NCBI RefSeq assembly: GCF_003609635.1
Contig: NZ_MCIA01000001.1
Span: forward strand, 470,906-534,905
DNA length: 64,000 bases
Source: Lacrimispora algidixylanolytica
GTDB lineage: Bacteria; Bacillota; Clostridia; Lachnospirales; Lachnospiraceae
Direction of reading: 5' to 3'
The notes beneath the pieces are model-generated. The model had not been told where the DNA came from. It was given only the letters and a program-made list of their open reading frames with translations, and did no database searches. This document shows, in pieces, positions 33,977 through 42,956 of the stretch (positions within the stretch are counted from its first letter, which is position 1; each line of letters begins with the position of its first letter). A program made the translations under genes and the position numbers.

Positions 33977-34372
33977 ATGATTATAGCAGATTATGAATTT
34001 GCCGGAGAAGGCATGCAGAGAGTATTTGAGAATGAGAAATGGACCGTTGGCATAAAAAACTGGAAACCTGCCAATGACGTTACAGGTATGGATTGTCTGG
34101 AAAGGCATAATAAAACGGATGAACTCTTTGTTTTAACGGAAGGTGCTTGCACCCTTATTTATGCCAATGAAACAGAGAAGGGTCTGGAATTTGGTTCTGT
34201 TAAAATGGAGCCTGGGAAGGTATTTAACATACCGGCTACCTTGTGGCACAATACCATTACACAAAAAGATACAAAAATGATTTTAATAGAGGATTCCAAT
34301 ACTTCTATGGAAAACAGCGATATATTAATGCTTGATAATGATCAAATTGTAGCTATTAGAAGTCTTGCATAA
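33977..34372 (+). CDS. Small cupin-fold protein of the sugar cluster
   Basis: 131 aa from the ATG at 33977, which follows TTGGAGGGTTATAG. It is a single-domain beta-barrel protein with cupin motifs: [17 protein letters not shown] (His and Glu ligands) and the second motif [16 protein letters not shown] (His). Such proteins can be sugar isomerases, epimerases or mutarotase-like helpers that use a metal. In this operon a sugar-phosphate isomerisation step would make sense, since no isomerase or kinase is otherwise present. The function is not known. Confidence 0.78.
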   Translation: MIIADYEFAGEGMQRVFENEKWTVGIKNWKPANDVTGMDCLERHNKTDELFVLTEGACTLIYANETEKGLEFGSVKMEPGKVFNIPATLWHNTITQKDTKMILIEDSNTSMENSDILMLDNDQIVAIRSLA

Positions 34373-34389
34373 AGGAAGATGAGGAGAAT

Positions 34390-35046
34390 ATGAAATTTTT
34401 TGTTGACACAGCCAACGTAGAAGATATCATAAAAGCCAATGATATGGGAATCATCTGTGGCGTTACCACAAACCCTTCCCTGATTGCTAAAGAAGGGAGA
34501 GTCTTCGGCGAAGTTATTAAGGAAATCACATCTATAGTTGATGGACCCATCAGCGGGGAAGTTAAGGCGACAACTGTTGATGCGGAAGGCATGATCCAGG
34601 AAGGAAGAAAGATCGCCGCCATTCATCCAAATATGGTGGTTAAAATTCCAATGACAATAGATGGACTCAAAGCGGTTAAGGTATTGAATGAAGAAGGCAT
34701 CAAGACCAATGTAACTCTGGTATTTTCCGCTGCACAGGCTCTTTTGGCTGCACGTGCAGGAGCTACTTATGTCTCGCCGTTTCTAGGACGTCTTGAGGAT
34801 ATTTCCATGAAAGGCATTGTTCTGATCAAGGAAATAGCCGAGATTTTTAAAATAGGTCAAATAAAAACCGAAATAATTGCTGCCAGTATCCGCAACCCCA
34901 TTCATGTAACTGATTGCGCAAAAGCAGGTGCCGATATTTCAACAGTTCCTTATAAGATTTTGGAACAAATGGTGAACCATCCGCTTACTACTCAGGGCAT
35001 TGCAAAATTTCAGGCTGATTATAAAGCAGTATTTGGAGAAAATTAA
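34390..35046 (+). CDS. Transaldolase / fructose-6-phosphate aldolase family (TalC/FSA-like)
   Basis: 218 aa, the short FSA/TalC form. Motifs are [32 protein letters not shown], Schiff-base Lys in NMVVKIPMT, and [15 protein letters not shown]. Members either transfer a dihydroxyacetone unit (transaldolase) or cleave fructose-6-phosphate and related ketoses; the sequence alone does not decide. With the split transketolase upstream it gives a self-contained non-oxidative pentose-phosphate module in the import operon. Confidence 0.92.
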   Translation: MKFFVDTANVEDIIKANDMGIICGVTTNPSLIAKEGRVFGEVIKEITSIVDGPISGEVKATTVDAEGMIQEGRKIAAIHPNMVVKIPMTIDGLKAVKVLNEEGIKTNVTLVFSAAQALLAARAGATYVSPFLGRLEDISMKGIVLIKEIAEIFKIGQIKTEIIAASIRNPIHVTDCAKAGADISTVPYKILEQMVNHPLTTQGIAKFQADYKAVFGEN

Positions 35047-35148
35047 CTATAAAATACTTTTTAATACGATTTCAAGGTACTTTATTGTATATTGGCAAAT
35101 ATAAAAGTTAAAAAAGACCAGGTATGACCTTCCTTCTAATGTTACTGC

Positions 35149-35610
35149 TTACAGTCCAAACTCTGCCTTTAACTGCTCATACCTGGCCTTTTCTTTCTCG
35201 TGAACCGGGAAGGAAGGATTGTACAAGCAATGCTGCATCACATCCCCATCAATTAATACTTCATCAAAGGAGTCGTGTGTATTCTCTTTGCTGCTGTGAT
35301 TGTAAATCGCACTGCAGATCTGCTCGATCTCCTGGGATTCAAAAACAGAAAGAGAGTTTAAGATCTCTCTGGCCATTGCTGAACCTTTATGAGCATGATC
35401 TTTTGTATCCATGGTTATATAGGAATATATATCATGAAGCATACCTGCAATTGCTGCCAGTTCTGCATTTTCCTTCCGTTTCATAGCTATCATAACACAC
35501 GCCTGGGAGACCCCATATAGGTGCATGTAACCACATCTTCTGTACTCTTCATCCAAGACCTTTAACAGCACGTTATCTACGTATTCTCTAACCTTTTCTA
35601 ATCTATTCAT
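35149..35610 (-). CDS. HD-domain phosphohydrolase-like protein
   Basis: 153 aa from the ATG at 35610, which follows AAGGAAGAGTGGTTT. HD motif residues are visible as GYMHLYGVS, MLHDIYSY and DHAHKGSAMA, and a further His in ICSAIYNHSSK. This is the metal-dependent phosphohydrolase fold used on nucleotides or small phosphoesters. The substrate is unknown. It is convergent with the sugar operon, and its 3' coding end pairs with an inverted copy in the gap (35112-35127 with 35177-35192) that may act as a terminator for the plus-strand operon. Confidence 0.82.
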   Translation of the reverse strand: MNRLEKVREYVDNVLLKVLDEEYRRCGYMHLYGVSQACVMIAMKRKENAELAAIAGMLHDIYSYITMDTKDHAHKGSAMAREILNSLSVFESQEIEQICSAIYNHSSKENTHDSFDEVLIDGDVMQHCLYNPSFPVHEKEKARYEQLKAEFGL

Positions 35611-35715
35611 AAACCACTCTTCCTTAATTCTTATAAAATAATATGTTAGAAAGTATACCATTTTTCATTTGGTCACGCAATAGCGCCTGCTATTTTACTG
35701 GTACACTCATAATGT

Positions 35716-35848
35716 CAGTGTACTTGCCCCCGCCCTGAGGTACAATGAACTAAAATGATATGGATTAGCCATGGACCTCTGTCGGGTTTGGCATTCGGGG
35801 CAGTAATTAATAAGCTTGGAATAGGGTAACATTTGGTCTGGGGGTAGA
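35716..35848 (+). pseudogene. Decayed partial copy of the 42307 small membrane-protein gene and its leader
   Basis: 35716-35756 aligns with 42247-42287 (leader, with one indel and a few changes), then 35757-35848 aligns with the coding part from about 42345 to 42440. About 57 bp that hold the start codon are missing. Shared strings include GAGGTACAAT, ACTAAAAT, TTAGCCATGG and ATTAATAA. The frame is broken. It abuts the stop of the hydratase gene, so the two copies bracket the tricarboxylate cluster. Confidence 0.75.
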
Positions 35849-35849
35849 A

Positions 35850-38147
35850 TTATTGATTCTCTAATGAAATCTTATCACGGTTATAATTAATTAAGGAACC
35901 AGATAAAACAATCGCTTTTTCATTATCGGTTAACGCTTCCCAATATAAATGAATCTCCTTGATTGTGTCTCCGATGATATAACCAGTTATTTTCTTCTCA
36001 CCTGTAGCAATGGCTTTTTTAATGTCAGGGATAAAGATATAATCATCTACTTCAAACTCTGGACTTTCTACCATCTGGAATGGCAGCATTCCCCAGTTGA
36101 TCACATTGGAACGATATCGTTTTGTGGCATATTCTTTACAGATGTTTGCTAATCCGCCTAACACTCTTTGGCAACTGGCAGCTTGTTCACGTGCAGACCC
36201 ATCACCTGGTTTTGTGCAGTAGATGACACCACCAATCTCTATGGATTGAAGTTCATGTTCAACATTTGGATAGATGGATTTGATTTGATTGTAAACAGCG
36301 CTTAACTCAGAAGGTACCACGTTGTTTTCAGCTCTGTCTATTTCTAAGGCAGCTACGGCTTTAGCTCTTTCAACATATTCCGGATCTCTTCTTGATAAGG
36401 TATACTCTGCTAACCCAAGTGGGTTAGAGCGGTAAGAAGAAGTTTCTCCAGAAGGAATCAGTTCATCTGTGGTCGTAACATCGTCAAGAATCTTAGAGCA
36501 GACACGCAGGAGCACATGATCACCCAAGGAACTCATATTTGGCCAGTCCTTTATATTAGGGCCATAGACTAATTCATCTTCTTCATGAGGTTCCAAGAAT
36601 CCCTGATATACTCTTTTTTCGTAAGCGGAACCATCAAAGGTGTAGTCGTAGACTGGATAATCCTTTACGACCTCAGTTGCTGGAGTCAGTATGCCATTAT
36701 TAATTGTAGTTGCTGCAATGGAACGTGCATCCATTAACGCCACTGAAGTCATCTGTCCATTTCCTGGCTTAGAACCGTCTCGGTTAATGAAGTTCCTTGT
36801 TGTATGACGAATACTTAACCCATTGTTAGAAGGTGTGTCTCCTGCACCAAAGCAAGGACCACAAAATGCGGTCTTAACAATCGCACCAGTTGCCATTAAT
36901 TCAGATACAATTCCTTTTTGGGCTAATTCCATATAAACTGGTATGGAAGATGGATAAATAGACAAACTGTAATCTTTATCTATGGAACCTGCACTGGATA
37001 ATATCTCCGCTGCCTCAATAATGTTATTATAATTTCCACCGGCACATCCAGCGATGATTCCCTGCTGTACCTTTAATTGATTATTTTGAATCTTATCGGT
37101 CAGCTTAAAGTCAATCTTAGGATTGTTAATCAGCTTTTTGGCTTCAACCTCTACGCCGTGTAAAATATCAGATAAGTTTTCATTCAAAGCCTTGATTGAA
37201 AATACATTGCTTGGATGGAATGGTAAAGCAATCATTGATTCCACTTTGCTTAGATCCACATAAACTGCGCCGTCATAATATGCCACTGACTTTGGTTGCA
37301 GCTCTTTGTAATCATCTGCTCTGCCATGAATGGTTAAATACTGTTTCGTATCTTCATCTGTCTGCCAGATGGAGGTTAAACAAGCGGTCTCTGTTGTCAT
37401 TACATCAATGCCATTACGGAAATCAGTTGAAAGATTTGCGATACCAGGGCCTACAAATTCCATAACTTTATTTTTTACATAGCCATTTTTAAATACTTGA
37501 CCGATAATTGCTAATGCAATATCTTGAGGTCCAATTCCTGGCTGTGGTTTTCCATCTAAATAAATAGCTACAACGTCTGGATATTCGATATCATAGGTAT
37601 CACCTAAAATCTGTTTCACCAGCTCGCCTCCGCCTTCGCCAACTGCCATGGTACCTAGTGCACCGTATCTGGTATGGCTGTCAGAGCCAATAATCATCTT
37701 CTCACAACCAGCCATGGTCTCTCGCATGAACTGATGAATGACGGCAACATGAGGAGGTACAAAGATTCCACCATATCGTTTTGCGGCGGACATACCAAAG
37801 GTATGATCATCTCCATTTATGGTGCCACCAACTGCGCAAAGTGAGTTGTGGCAATTGGTTAACACATACGGAATTGGAAATTCAGTCATTCCAGAAGCCT
37901 TTGCAGTCTGGATAATTCCTACATAGGTCAGATCATGAGAGGTCATAGAATCAAATTTAAGTCTTAAGCTCTTCATGGAATCGGACTGGTTATGCTTTTT
38001 TAAAATATCATAAGTGATCGTTCCCTTTTTTGCTTGTTCCTTATCAATTGGCTCCTTGCTGTAATTTTCTAACTCTGCAATGTTCTCCTCAGAGATAAGT
38101 TCCTTATTATCAACAAGAAAAGCTCCTTTATTAAATAAATTTATCAT
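35850..38147 (-). CDS. Aconitase-family hydratase (YbhJ-like)
   Basis: 765 aa. All three [4Fe-4S] Cys of aconitases can be seen: one in [12 protein letters not shown] and two in [38 protein letters not shown] and the swivel-domain [12 protein letters not shown] also fit. The closest known organisation is the E. coli ybhH-ybhI-ybhJ cluster (PrpF-like, carboxylate transporter, aconitase-like). It would hydrate or isomerise an unsaturated or hydroxy tricarboxylate. It is the last gene of the cluster, separated from the transporter gene by 225 bp with a strong hairpin. Confidence 0.85.
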   Translation of the reverse strand: MINLFNKGAFLVDNKELISEENIAELENYSKEPIDKEQAKKGTITYDILKKHNQSDSMKSLRLKFDSMTSHDLTYVGIIQTAKASGMTEFPIPYVLTNCHNSLCAVGGTINGDDHTFGMSAAKRYGGIFVPPHVAVIHQFMRETMAGCEKMIIGSDSHTRYGALGTMAVGEGGGELVKQILGDTYDIEYPDVVAIYLDGKPQPGIGPQDIALAIIGQVFKNGYVKNKVMEFVGPGIANLSTDFRNGIDVMTTETACLTSIWQTDEDTKQYLTIHGRADDYKELQPKSVAYYDGAVYVDLSKVESMIALPFHPSNVFSIKALNENLSDILHGVEVEAKKLINNPKIDFKLTDKIQNNQLKVQQGIIAGCAGGNYNNIIEAAEILSSAGSIDKDYSLSIYPSSIPVYMELAQKGIVSELMATGAIVKTAFCGPCFGAGDTPSNNGLSIRHTTRNFINRDGSKPGNGQMTSVALMDARSIAATTINNGILTPATEVVKDYPVYDYTFDGSAYEKRVYQGFLEPHEEDELVYGPNIKDWPNMSSLGDHVLLRVCSKILDDVTTTDELIPSGETSSYRSNPLGLAEYTLSRRDPEYVERAKAVAALEIDRAENNVVPSELSAVYNQIKSIYPNVEHELQSIEIGGVIYCTKPGDGSAREQAASCQRVLGGLANICKEYATKRYRSNVINWGMLPFQMVESPEFEVDDYIFIPDIKKAIATGEKKITGYIIGDTIKEIHLYWEALTDNEKAIVLSGSLINYNRDKISLENQ

Positions 38148-38311
38148 TTTGTCCTCCTTGTGTTTACAATTAAAAACCGCATGTTACTATCATTTTAAAT
38201 GAATAACACGTTTGTACCAAATTCTTAAAAGGAATATAGATAACGCCTGAAATATATCGGCTGCAATCTACGGCATTTCTTTGTAACATACTGTTGCAGT
38301 ATTTATAATTT

Positions 38312-38352
38312 GGCTGTCACAGATGCTGTGTTATCCAGCTACTGTGACAGCC
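38312..38352 (-). terminator. Hairpin between the CitMHS and hydratase genes
   Basis: GGCTGTCACAG (38312-38322) and CTGTGACAGCC (38342-38352) form a perfect 11-bp stem with a 19-nt loop. It is probably a partial terminator or mRNA-stability structure in the 225-bp gap. Confidence 0.65.
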
Positions 38353-38372
38353 ACCTTCTACTTCGTATAAAA

Positions 38373-39740
38373 TTAATATAAGAATGGTACTGGAATCGCA
38401 CCAATTAAAACTGCTATTACCAACTGGATAAAGAAACTTGGGATTCCCCATTTTAAATACTCTTTTTGATAATCAACAAAGCTTACTTCTGTACGATCTA
38501 CCAATACATATAAGAAAGCAACCAATGGGCTGGCAAAACGAACGGCTTGTCCCATTAAAGATGCAACACCAATATCCACTGGAGTAGCGCCGAAACTATA
38601 TGCAATTGGTGCAATTACAGGTAAAATACCAAAGTAGAACGCGTCATTAGGAAGGAAGAATAATCCAGGTAATGAGATTAAGGCAAGTAACAATGGAATA
38701 TATCCACCCATGTTTGCTGGTAAAAGAGAAACGATCTGCTGTGCCATTGCGGAACTAATGCCACTGCCGTTTAAGATTCCCATGATTACGCCTGCACCAA
38801 ATACCAAACTAACTGGTCCTAATGCTTCTGCGCCATTTGCAGTAAGTCTTTTTTGCTGAAGATTAGGATCTTTAAAGTTCACAATAACAGCAATTGCGGT
38901 ACCGATTAAGAATAAGATTCCGCCATTTATAACATCAAGAATCAGTAATACCATAATAAGTACGGTTAATGCAAAGTTGAATGGTAATAATTTAGGTGCT
39001 TTTAATCCTTCTGGATCTTCGTTAATGGAGGTGATAATATTTTCTAAGTCTTTATCATTAATAATGCTGGAACCAGATGAGTATCCTAAACGTGCACGCT
39101 CCTTCTTACCGTAGGAGTAAGCCATATAAACGGTTAATACAATGGCTCCAATCATTCCAGGAATCAGTGGTACAAAAAATTCCTTAGGTCCGATGTTTAA
39201 AACCGGCATCGCTCGTGCCATTGGTCCACTCCAAGGAACCAGGTTCATGATGGAGTTAGGAATCGCGATTAATACAGCGAGATATAATTGCTTCATCTTC
39301 ATCTTCTTAAACAGGGATAAAACAGCTGCGGTTACAATAAGAACTGTAGTTGTTCCATCACCATCTAGGGATACTACCATTGAAATTGCTGCAGTTGCTA
39401 AGCAGAGTCTAAGAGGATCACCTTTAGCCCATTTGATCAATACCTTGCTTAGTGGATCAAAAAGACCAACATCAAGCATGATAGAGAAGTATAAGATTGC
39501 AAATAATAATAGAGTAATTGTAGGTGCTACACCAGTTTTTACTTTAGTGCCATTAAACTGGTAATAGAGACCTTGATAAATCCAATCAAACACATCAAGC
39601 ATAGGAACTTTCATGTATGCCGCTACGATAAATCCAAACCCCAATGGAACCAAAATCAAGCCTGCAAACGGAGAAATCTTTTTCTTCAAAAGTAAAACCA
39701 TAAAAACGATAATCATTAAGTAACCCAACAATGCTAACAT
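38373..39740 (-). CDS. CitMHS-family citrate/tricarboxylate transporter
   Basis: 455 aa with about twelve membrane helices. Family features include FDPLSKVLIKWAKGDP, VSLDGDGTTTVLI, MNLVPWSGPMARAM and the late GASPVDI-like stretch GATPVDIGVASLMGQAV. CitMHS proteins import metal-citrate complexes with protons. With a PrpF-like isomerase upstream and an aconitase-like enzyme downstream it gives a complete uptake and conversion module for a tricarboxylate such as citrate, aconitate or a methylated relative. Confidence 0.9.
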   Translation of the reverse strand: MLALLGYLMIIVFMVLLLKKKISPFAGLILVPLGFGFIVAAYMKVPMLDVFDWIYQGLYYQFNGTKVKTGVAPTITLLLFAILYFSIMLDVGLFDPLSKVLIKWAKGDPLRLCLATAAISMVVSLDGDGTTTVLIVTAAVLSLFKKMKMKQLYLAVLIAIPNSIMNLVPWSGPMARAMPVLNIGPKEFFVPLIPGMIGAIVLTVYMAYSYGKKERARLGYSSGSSIINDKDLENIITSINEDPEGLKAPKLLPFNFALTVLIMVLLILDVINGGILFLIGTAIAVIVNFKDPNLQQKRLTANGAEALGPVSLVFGAGVIMGILNGSGISSAMAQQIVSLLPANMGGYIPLLLALISLPGLFFLPNDAFYFGILPVIAPIAYSFGATPVDIGVASLMGQAVRFASPLVAFLYVLVDRTEVSFVDYQKEYLKWGIPSFFIQLVIAVLIGAIPVPFLY

Positions 39741-39768
39741 ACGACTCCACTCTCCTTAAATAAGTATT

Positions 39769-40911
39769 TTAGTTAAAAAACACAGTGCCAGTAAAAATTT
39801 TACGGGCTGTGCGGTAAGAAGTAACAGAATGTACCTCCACACCACCATCATTTAAAATCTCATAATCTATACTGCCGCTAATCGTCCCACTACTATGACC
39901 TAATGTAAAGGTGCTTTTTTCATGGTCAGATGTATGCTTTTTTACCAAACGATTTGGAATCGTATCTGGTATAACGCTTGCCGCAAACGTGCACAATGCC
40001 CCTGTTAATGCAATGCTCTTATGTGCCTTTTGCATGCTCATCATCCTAATAGACAAATCATAGTCTGATTCACTGATCAGGGTTCCTTCCACATCTTGAT
40101 AGTCCTTGGAAGGAGCTACTAATGTTAACTTTGGAACTCCTGGTGATTCTGTGGAACTATTCTCCACACGACTTACCAACCCCAGTTGTTTTGCTGCCAT
40201 TCCTCTGATTCGTTCTAACTTCTCCAATAATGCTTTATCACCATCAATGTCACTTACCTTTTCATATCCTGTTAAGCCGATTTGTCTGGCATCAACATAT
40301 ACCAAAGGGTTGCTTGCATCAACGATGGTCACCTCTACCTCACCAACTCCATCTACCTGGTAAACGTCGGTTGGATTTCCAGTAGGAAGCAATTTTCCAG
40401 TGAGGGAACCTGCAGGCTTTACAAACGTTAAGTCTATTTTCAATCCTTTTCCTGGAACACCAGCAATTTGAAAATCTTCCGTATACAGAAGCTCACCATT
40501 GGGGGTCGGAATGCTTTCTTCAATTACTTTTTTTGTATTAGTATTGTAGATTTTGACGGTTGTTACTGGATCTTTTATATCCACCAGCTTATTTTCAATT
40601 GCAAAGATTCCAACCGCAGAAGAGATATTCCCACAGTTCCCTGCGTATGACACGATTGGCTTATCTACCAACACTTGCGCAAACGTGTAGTTTACATCCC
40701 AATGGTTCTCAATCTCCTTTGAAATAATTGCAACTTTGCTGGTTGTAGATACAGCACCTCCCAAACCATCAATCTGACGAATATCAGGACTACCCATGAC
40801 TTTAAGAAGTACCTGGTCCAGATCAGATGACAACGCTTTTAAATCTTCTTCTAGTAAAAAGACCCCTTTGCTAGTTCCACCTCGGTAAATACTACAGTTT
40901 AAATTTCTCAT
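39769..40911 (-). CDS. PrpF-family isomerase (aconitate / 2-methylaconitate isomerase-like, YbhH-like)
   Basis: 380 aa from the ATG at 40911, which follows AAGGAGTGAGGATTG. N-terminal CSIYRGGTSKGVFL, GGAVSTTSKVAI, YAGNCGNISSAVG and the C-terminal GHSSGTISGSIDYE mark the PrpF fold of two diaminopimelate-epimerase-like domains. Members move the double bond or cis/trans-isomerise aconitate and methylaconitate. It is the first gene of the operon downstream of a pair of GntR-type operator repeats. Confidence 0.9.
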   Translation of the reverse strand: MRNLNCSIYRGGTSKGVFLLEEDLKALSSDLDQVLLKVMGSPDIRQIDGLGGAVSTTSKVAIISKEIENHWDVNYTFAQVLVDKPIVSYAGNCGNISSAVGIFAIENKLVDIKDPVTTVKIYNTNTKKVIEESIPTPNGELLYTEDFQIAGVPGKGLKIDLTFVKPAGSLTGKLLPTGNPTDVYQVDGVGEVEVTIVDASNPLVYVDARQIGLTGYEKVSDIDGDKALLEKLERIRGMAAKQLGLVSRVENSSTESPGVPKLTLVAPSKDYQDVEGTLISESDYDLSIRMMSMQKAHKSIALTGALCTFAASVIPDTIPNRLVKKHTSDHEKSTFTLGHSSGTISGSIDYEILNDGGVEVHSVTSYRTARKIFTGTVFFN

Positions 40912-41089
40912 CAATCCTCACTCCTTAACAAATTACTATGGTGTTAATCCAAACAAATATATTGAGTACCTTTAAAAGAGTATCAATTGTTATTGTTCTT
41001 CTGAATCTACAGGAACACTCGTACTATAGTAGAACACCTCTTCAAATTTAAATGGAACGTAATACCATAGCGTATCTGTATATTCTCTT

Positions 41090-41142
41090 TTGTATCCCTG
41101 TATACAATTTTTATTGTGTACTTGTATCCCTGTATACAATTT
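41090..41142 (-). promoter_or_regulatory. Tandem 21-bp operator repeats of the tricarboxylate operon
   Basis: Two identical 21-bp copies at 41090-41110 and 41122-41142 start 32 bp apart, about three helical turns. Each contains TTGTAT-N6-ATACAA, a GntR/FCD-type inverted repeat. A related TTTGTATACAC lies near 41265. They lie in the 470-bp gap between the GntR gene and the PrpF-like gene, which otherwise holds no gene. Confidence 0.65.
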
Positions 41143-41381
41143 AAAAAATGACACGTATTGTGTCGAAAAATGTTTGCTAGCTAAGCGTATTATAGTATAT
41201 GTTTTTCATATTTGCAATCACTTTTACAAAAAAAAGTGATTTTTTAGTGTTTTATTATGCACTTTGTATACACGTTATATGATGCCTGTAAAAATCCTTT
41301 GAAATATGATGCAATTTTATCCATTTAACAGCAATTCTATCTATTAGAATTGCTTTGTAACATAGGTTTCACTCAAACGGA

Positions 41382-42056
41382 TTAAAACAAATGGATTTCA
41401 TTTGTTAGAAATTGCTTGGCACTTAAGGTATGATCCCGGCCTATTTGTTCTGCTAAATCCTTATCTTTTTTCTCGAAGGCCTCTATCAATGCTTTGTGTT
41501 CTGTCATTGCCACTCTTCGTCTTTTATTCATAACCAGGGTGAAATTTCTCAGCTTAGATAGATATTCATAGATTTGCTTCATTTGGTCAATGAGTCTTTG
41601 ATTGTTACTTAGATACAAAATACTATCATGAAATTCTCCATGGTATTTCCAGTATTCATAGATCTCGTCATGATCAATACACTCATCCATCTTAATCAGT
41701 TTATTCTTTAGTTCTATGATTTTAGCTTCCGATATATTCGAACATGCCAACCGGAAGGCAAGCCCCTCAAGAACTTCCCTGATTTGGTAGATTTCTAAAA
41801 TATCTGATTTGGAGATTCCTTTTACAACGGTTCCTCTTCTTGGGACATTTTCCGCGAGTCCTTCAATTTCTAATTGCCGGAATGCTTCTCTTACAGGGGT
41901 TCTGCTTACTCCCATCCCCTCTGCTATGGCAGTTTCCACCAATCGATCGCCTGGTTCAAAACTTCCATCCATAATCGCCTTTCTAAGTTTTTCTAGTACG
42001 ATTTGCCTGATTGGTCTTAGATCGGTAACTTCTATTTTTTCGAATAATCGTGTCAT
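41382..42056 (-). CDS. GntR-family (FCD) regulator of the tricarboxylate cluster
   Basis: 224 aa. The winged HTH has GDRLVETAIAEGMGVSRTPVREAFRQLE with wing RRGTVVKG. The FCD ligand domain follows (QIREVLEGLAFRLACSN, and the His-containing WKYHGEFHDSIL and MTEHKALIEA). It lies upstream of the PrpF-CitMHS-hydratase genes on the same strand and is the likely local regulator that binds the tandem repeats at 41090-41142. The effector is probably the imported tricarboxylate. Confidence 0.92.
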   Translation of the reverse strand: MTRLFEKIEVTDLRPIRQIVLEKLRKAIMDGSFEPGDRLVETAIAEGMGVSRTPVREAFRQLEIEGLAENVPRRGTVVKGISKSDILEIYQIREVLEGLAFRLACSNISEAKIIELKNKLIKMDECIDHDEIYEYWKYHGEFHDSILYLSNNQRLIDQMKQIYEYLSKLRNFTLVMNKRRRVAMTEHKALIEAFEKKDKDLAEQIGRDHTLSAKQFLTNEIHLF

Positions 42057-42306
42057 TTTTCCTACCTCAGTCTTCTAATATTTTTATCATTACGAGGCTA
42101 AGAAAAGCCCTTTAAGTTATGTTTGCAGAATCTGATTTTTTTTAACGTTACCATATTAAATACTCTTTACCATTATAATCTGTTGTACTTTCTATGTCTA
42201 TACTTATATATGGACACGACTATTTGCTTACTTTCTCAGAATATACCAGTGTACTTCCCCCTACCCCTGAGGTACAATAAACTAAAATAAATAAGGGGTA
42301 CATAAT

Positions 42307-42474
42307 ATGTCAAATTTCTCTAATAATAAAGATGATTCTTATCAAAATGGCTTAGCCATGGGCCTCTGCATGGGCTTAGTTTTCGGGTCAATTATTAATA
42401 ATCTTGGAATTGGATTGGTATTTGGACTGGTCCTTGGTTTGCTTTATGACAAGGGGTTCTTTAAGAAACGGTAA
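42307..42474 (+). CDS. Small glycine-zipper membrane protein, 55 aa
   Basis: The 55-codon ORF reads MSNFSNNKDDSYQNGLAMGL, then CMGLVFGSIINNLGIGLVFG, then LVLGLLYDKGFFKKR. A polar N terminus is followed by about 30 residues with Gly every third to fourth position, as in glycine-zipper membrane helices, and a basic tail. A TAAGGGGTACATAAT leader precedes the ATG, and a textbook terminator follows 33 bp after the stop. A decayed copy lies at 35716-35848. I know no function; a membrane-associated or toxin-like peptide are both possible. Confidence 0.75.
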   Translation: MSNFSNNKDDSYQNGLAMGLCMGLVFGSIINNLGIGLVFGLVLGLLYDKGFFKKR

Positions 42475-42506
42475 TCTTATATGTTTGACATCAACACTTT
42501 ACTTTT

Positions 42507-42541
42507 GGCAGGTATGGACTTATCCATGCCTGCCATTTTTT
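42507..42541 (+). terminator. Intrinsic terminator after the 55-aa membrane protein
   Basis: GGCAGGTATGGA (42507-42518) pairs with TCCATGCCTGCC (42523-42534) over 12 bp with one G-U, a CTTA loop and ATTTTTT behind. It separates the small gene from the glycosylation locus. Confidence 0.9.
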
Positions 42542-42593
42542 GTGTTCTAATCTTTAAATAATTACAGAGAGTCCATATTTGGACTGCCCTGTC

Positions 42594-42620
42594 ACTCTAT
42601 CTAAATAGAAACATACTATA
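42594..42620 (+). promoter_or_regulatory. Candidate sporulation sigma-K promoter of the glycosylation locus
   Basis: CATACTATA (42612-42620) matches the CATANNNTA -10 of mother-cell sigma factors exactly. AC at 42594-42595, 16 nt upstream, fits the short sigma-K -35. Sigma-E is an alternative. The start would be near 42627, inside the perfect palindrome AGAAATAC-GTATTTCT at 42625-42640, and 39 nt before the first gene. Confidence 0.5.
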
Positions 42621-42624
42621 AAAT

Positions 42625-42640
42625 AGAAATACGTATTTCT
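42625..42640 (+). promoter_or_regulatory. Perfect 16-bp palindrome at the predicted start site
   Basis: AGAAATAC followed by GTATTTCT, without spacer. It sits between the candidate -10 box and the ribosome binding site (AAGGGGGCG) of the first small gene, a position where a repressor could act. Confidence 0.45.
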
Positions 42641-42665
42641 AATGAGAATATAAGGGGGCGTTTTT

Positions 42666-42950
42666 ATGGCTAATTATAAACCAATTACAAAATCAATTTT
42701 GGCTTCCGCTGCTGATTCCGGACAAGTGATTATTGCAAAGCTATCTACAACGAGCTGGGGACTTCTACTGCTTAGAGGTACTGCGGTTTTCAGTAATACG
42801 ATCTTAAGAAGTGGTGCTGTTGCTATTTGGGAAAGCACAAACCCGACAACGGCTGAACCTGATCTAGTGACCTTTACTGATGCGAATGCAACTTATGGCA
42901 TTACGACCAGAGCTGGCGTTGCACTTAGATTGAGATTTTACAGCAAATAA
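42666..42950 (+). CDS. Small uncharacterised protein at the head of the glycosylation locus
   Basis: 94 aa, no signal peptide and no membrane helix. The sequence is rich in Ser, Thr and Ala (SILASAADSGQVIIAKL, then WESTNPTTAEPDLVTF) with beta-strand-like alternation and a C terminus ALRLRFYSK. I do not recognise the family. It lacks the CarboxypepD-like pattern of its small neighbours. Its first position behind a possible sporulation promoter and its abundant hydroxyl residues make it a candidate structural protein that could be glycosylated by the Maf enzyme two genes downstream; this is inference. Confidence 0.7.
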   Translation: MANYKPITKSILASAADSGQVIIAKLSTTSWGLLLLRGTAVFSNTILRSGAVAIWESTNPTTAEPDLVTFTDANATYGITTRAGVALRLRFYSK

Positions 42951-42956
42951 ACACTT

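Noticed and set aside
28369-35046. Sulfoquinovose (sulfo-transketolase or sulfo-transaldolase) operon
   Set aside because: Split transketolase and an FSA-like enzyme fit in part, but no sulfoquinovosidase, SQ isomerase or sulfonate dehydrogenase/exporter is present, so the substrate is left open.
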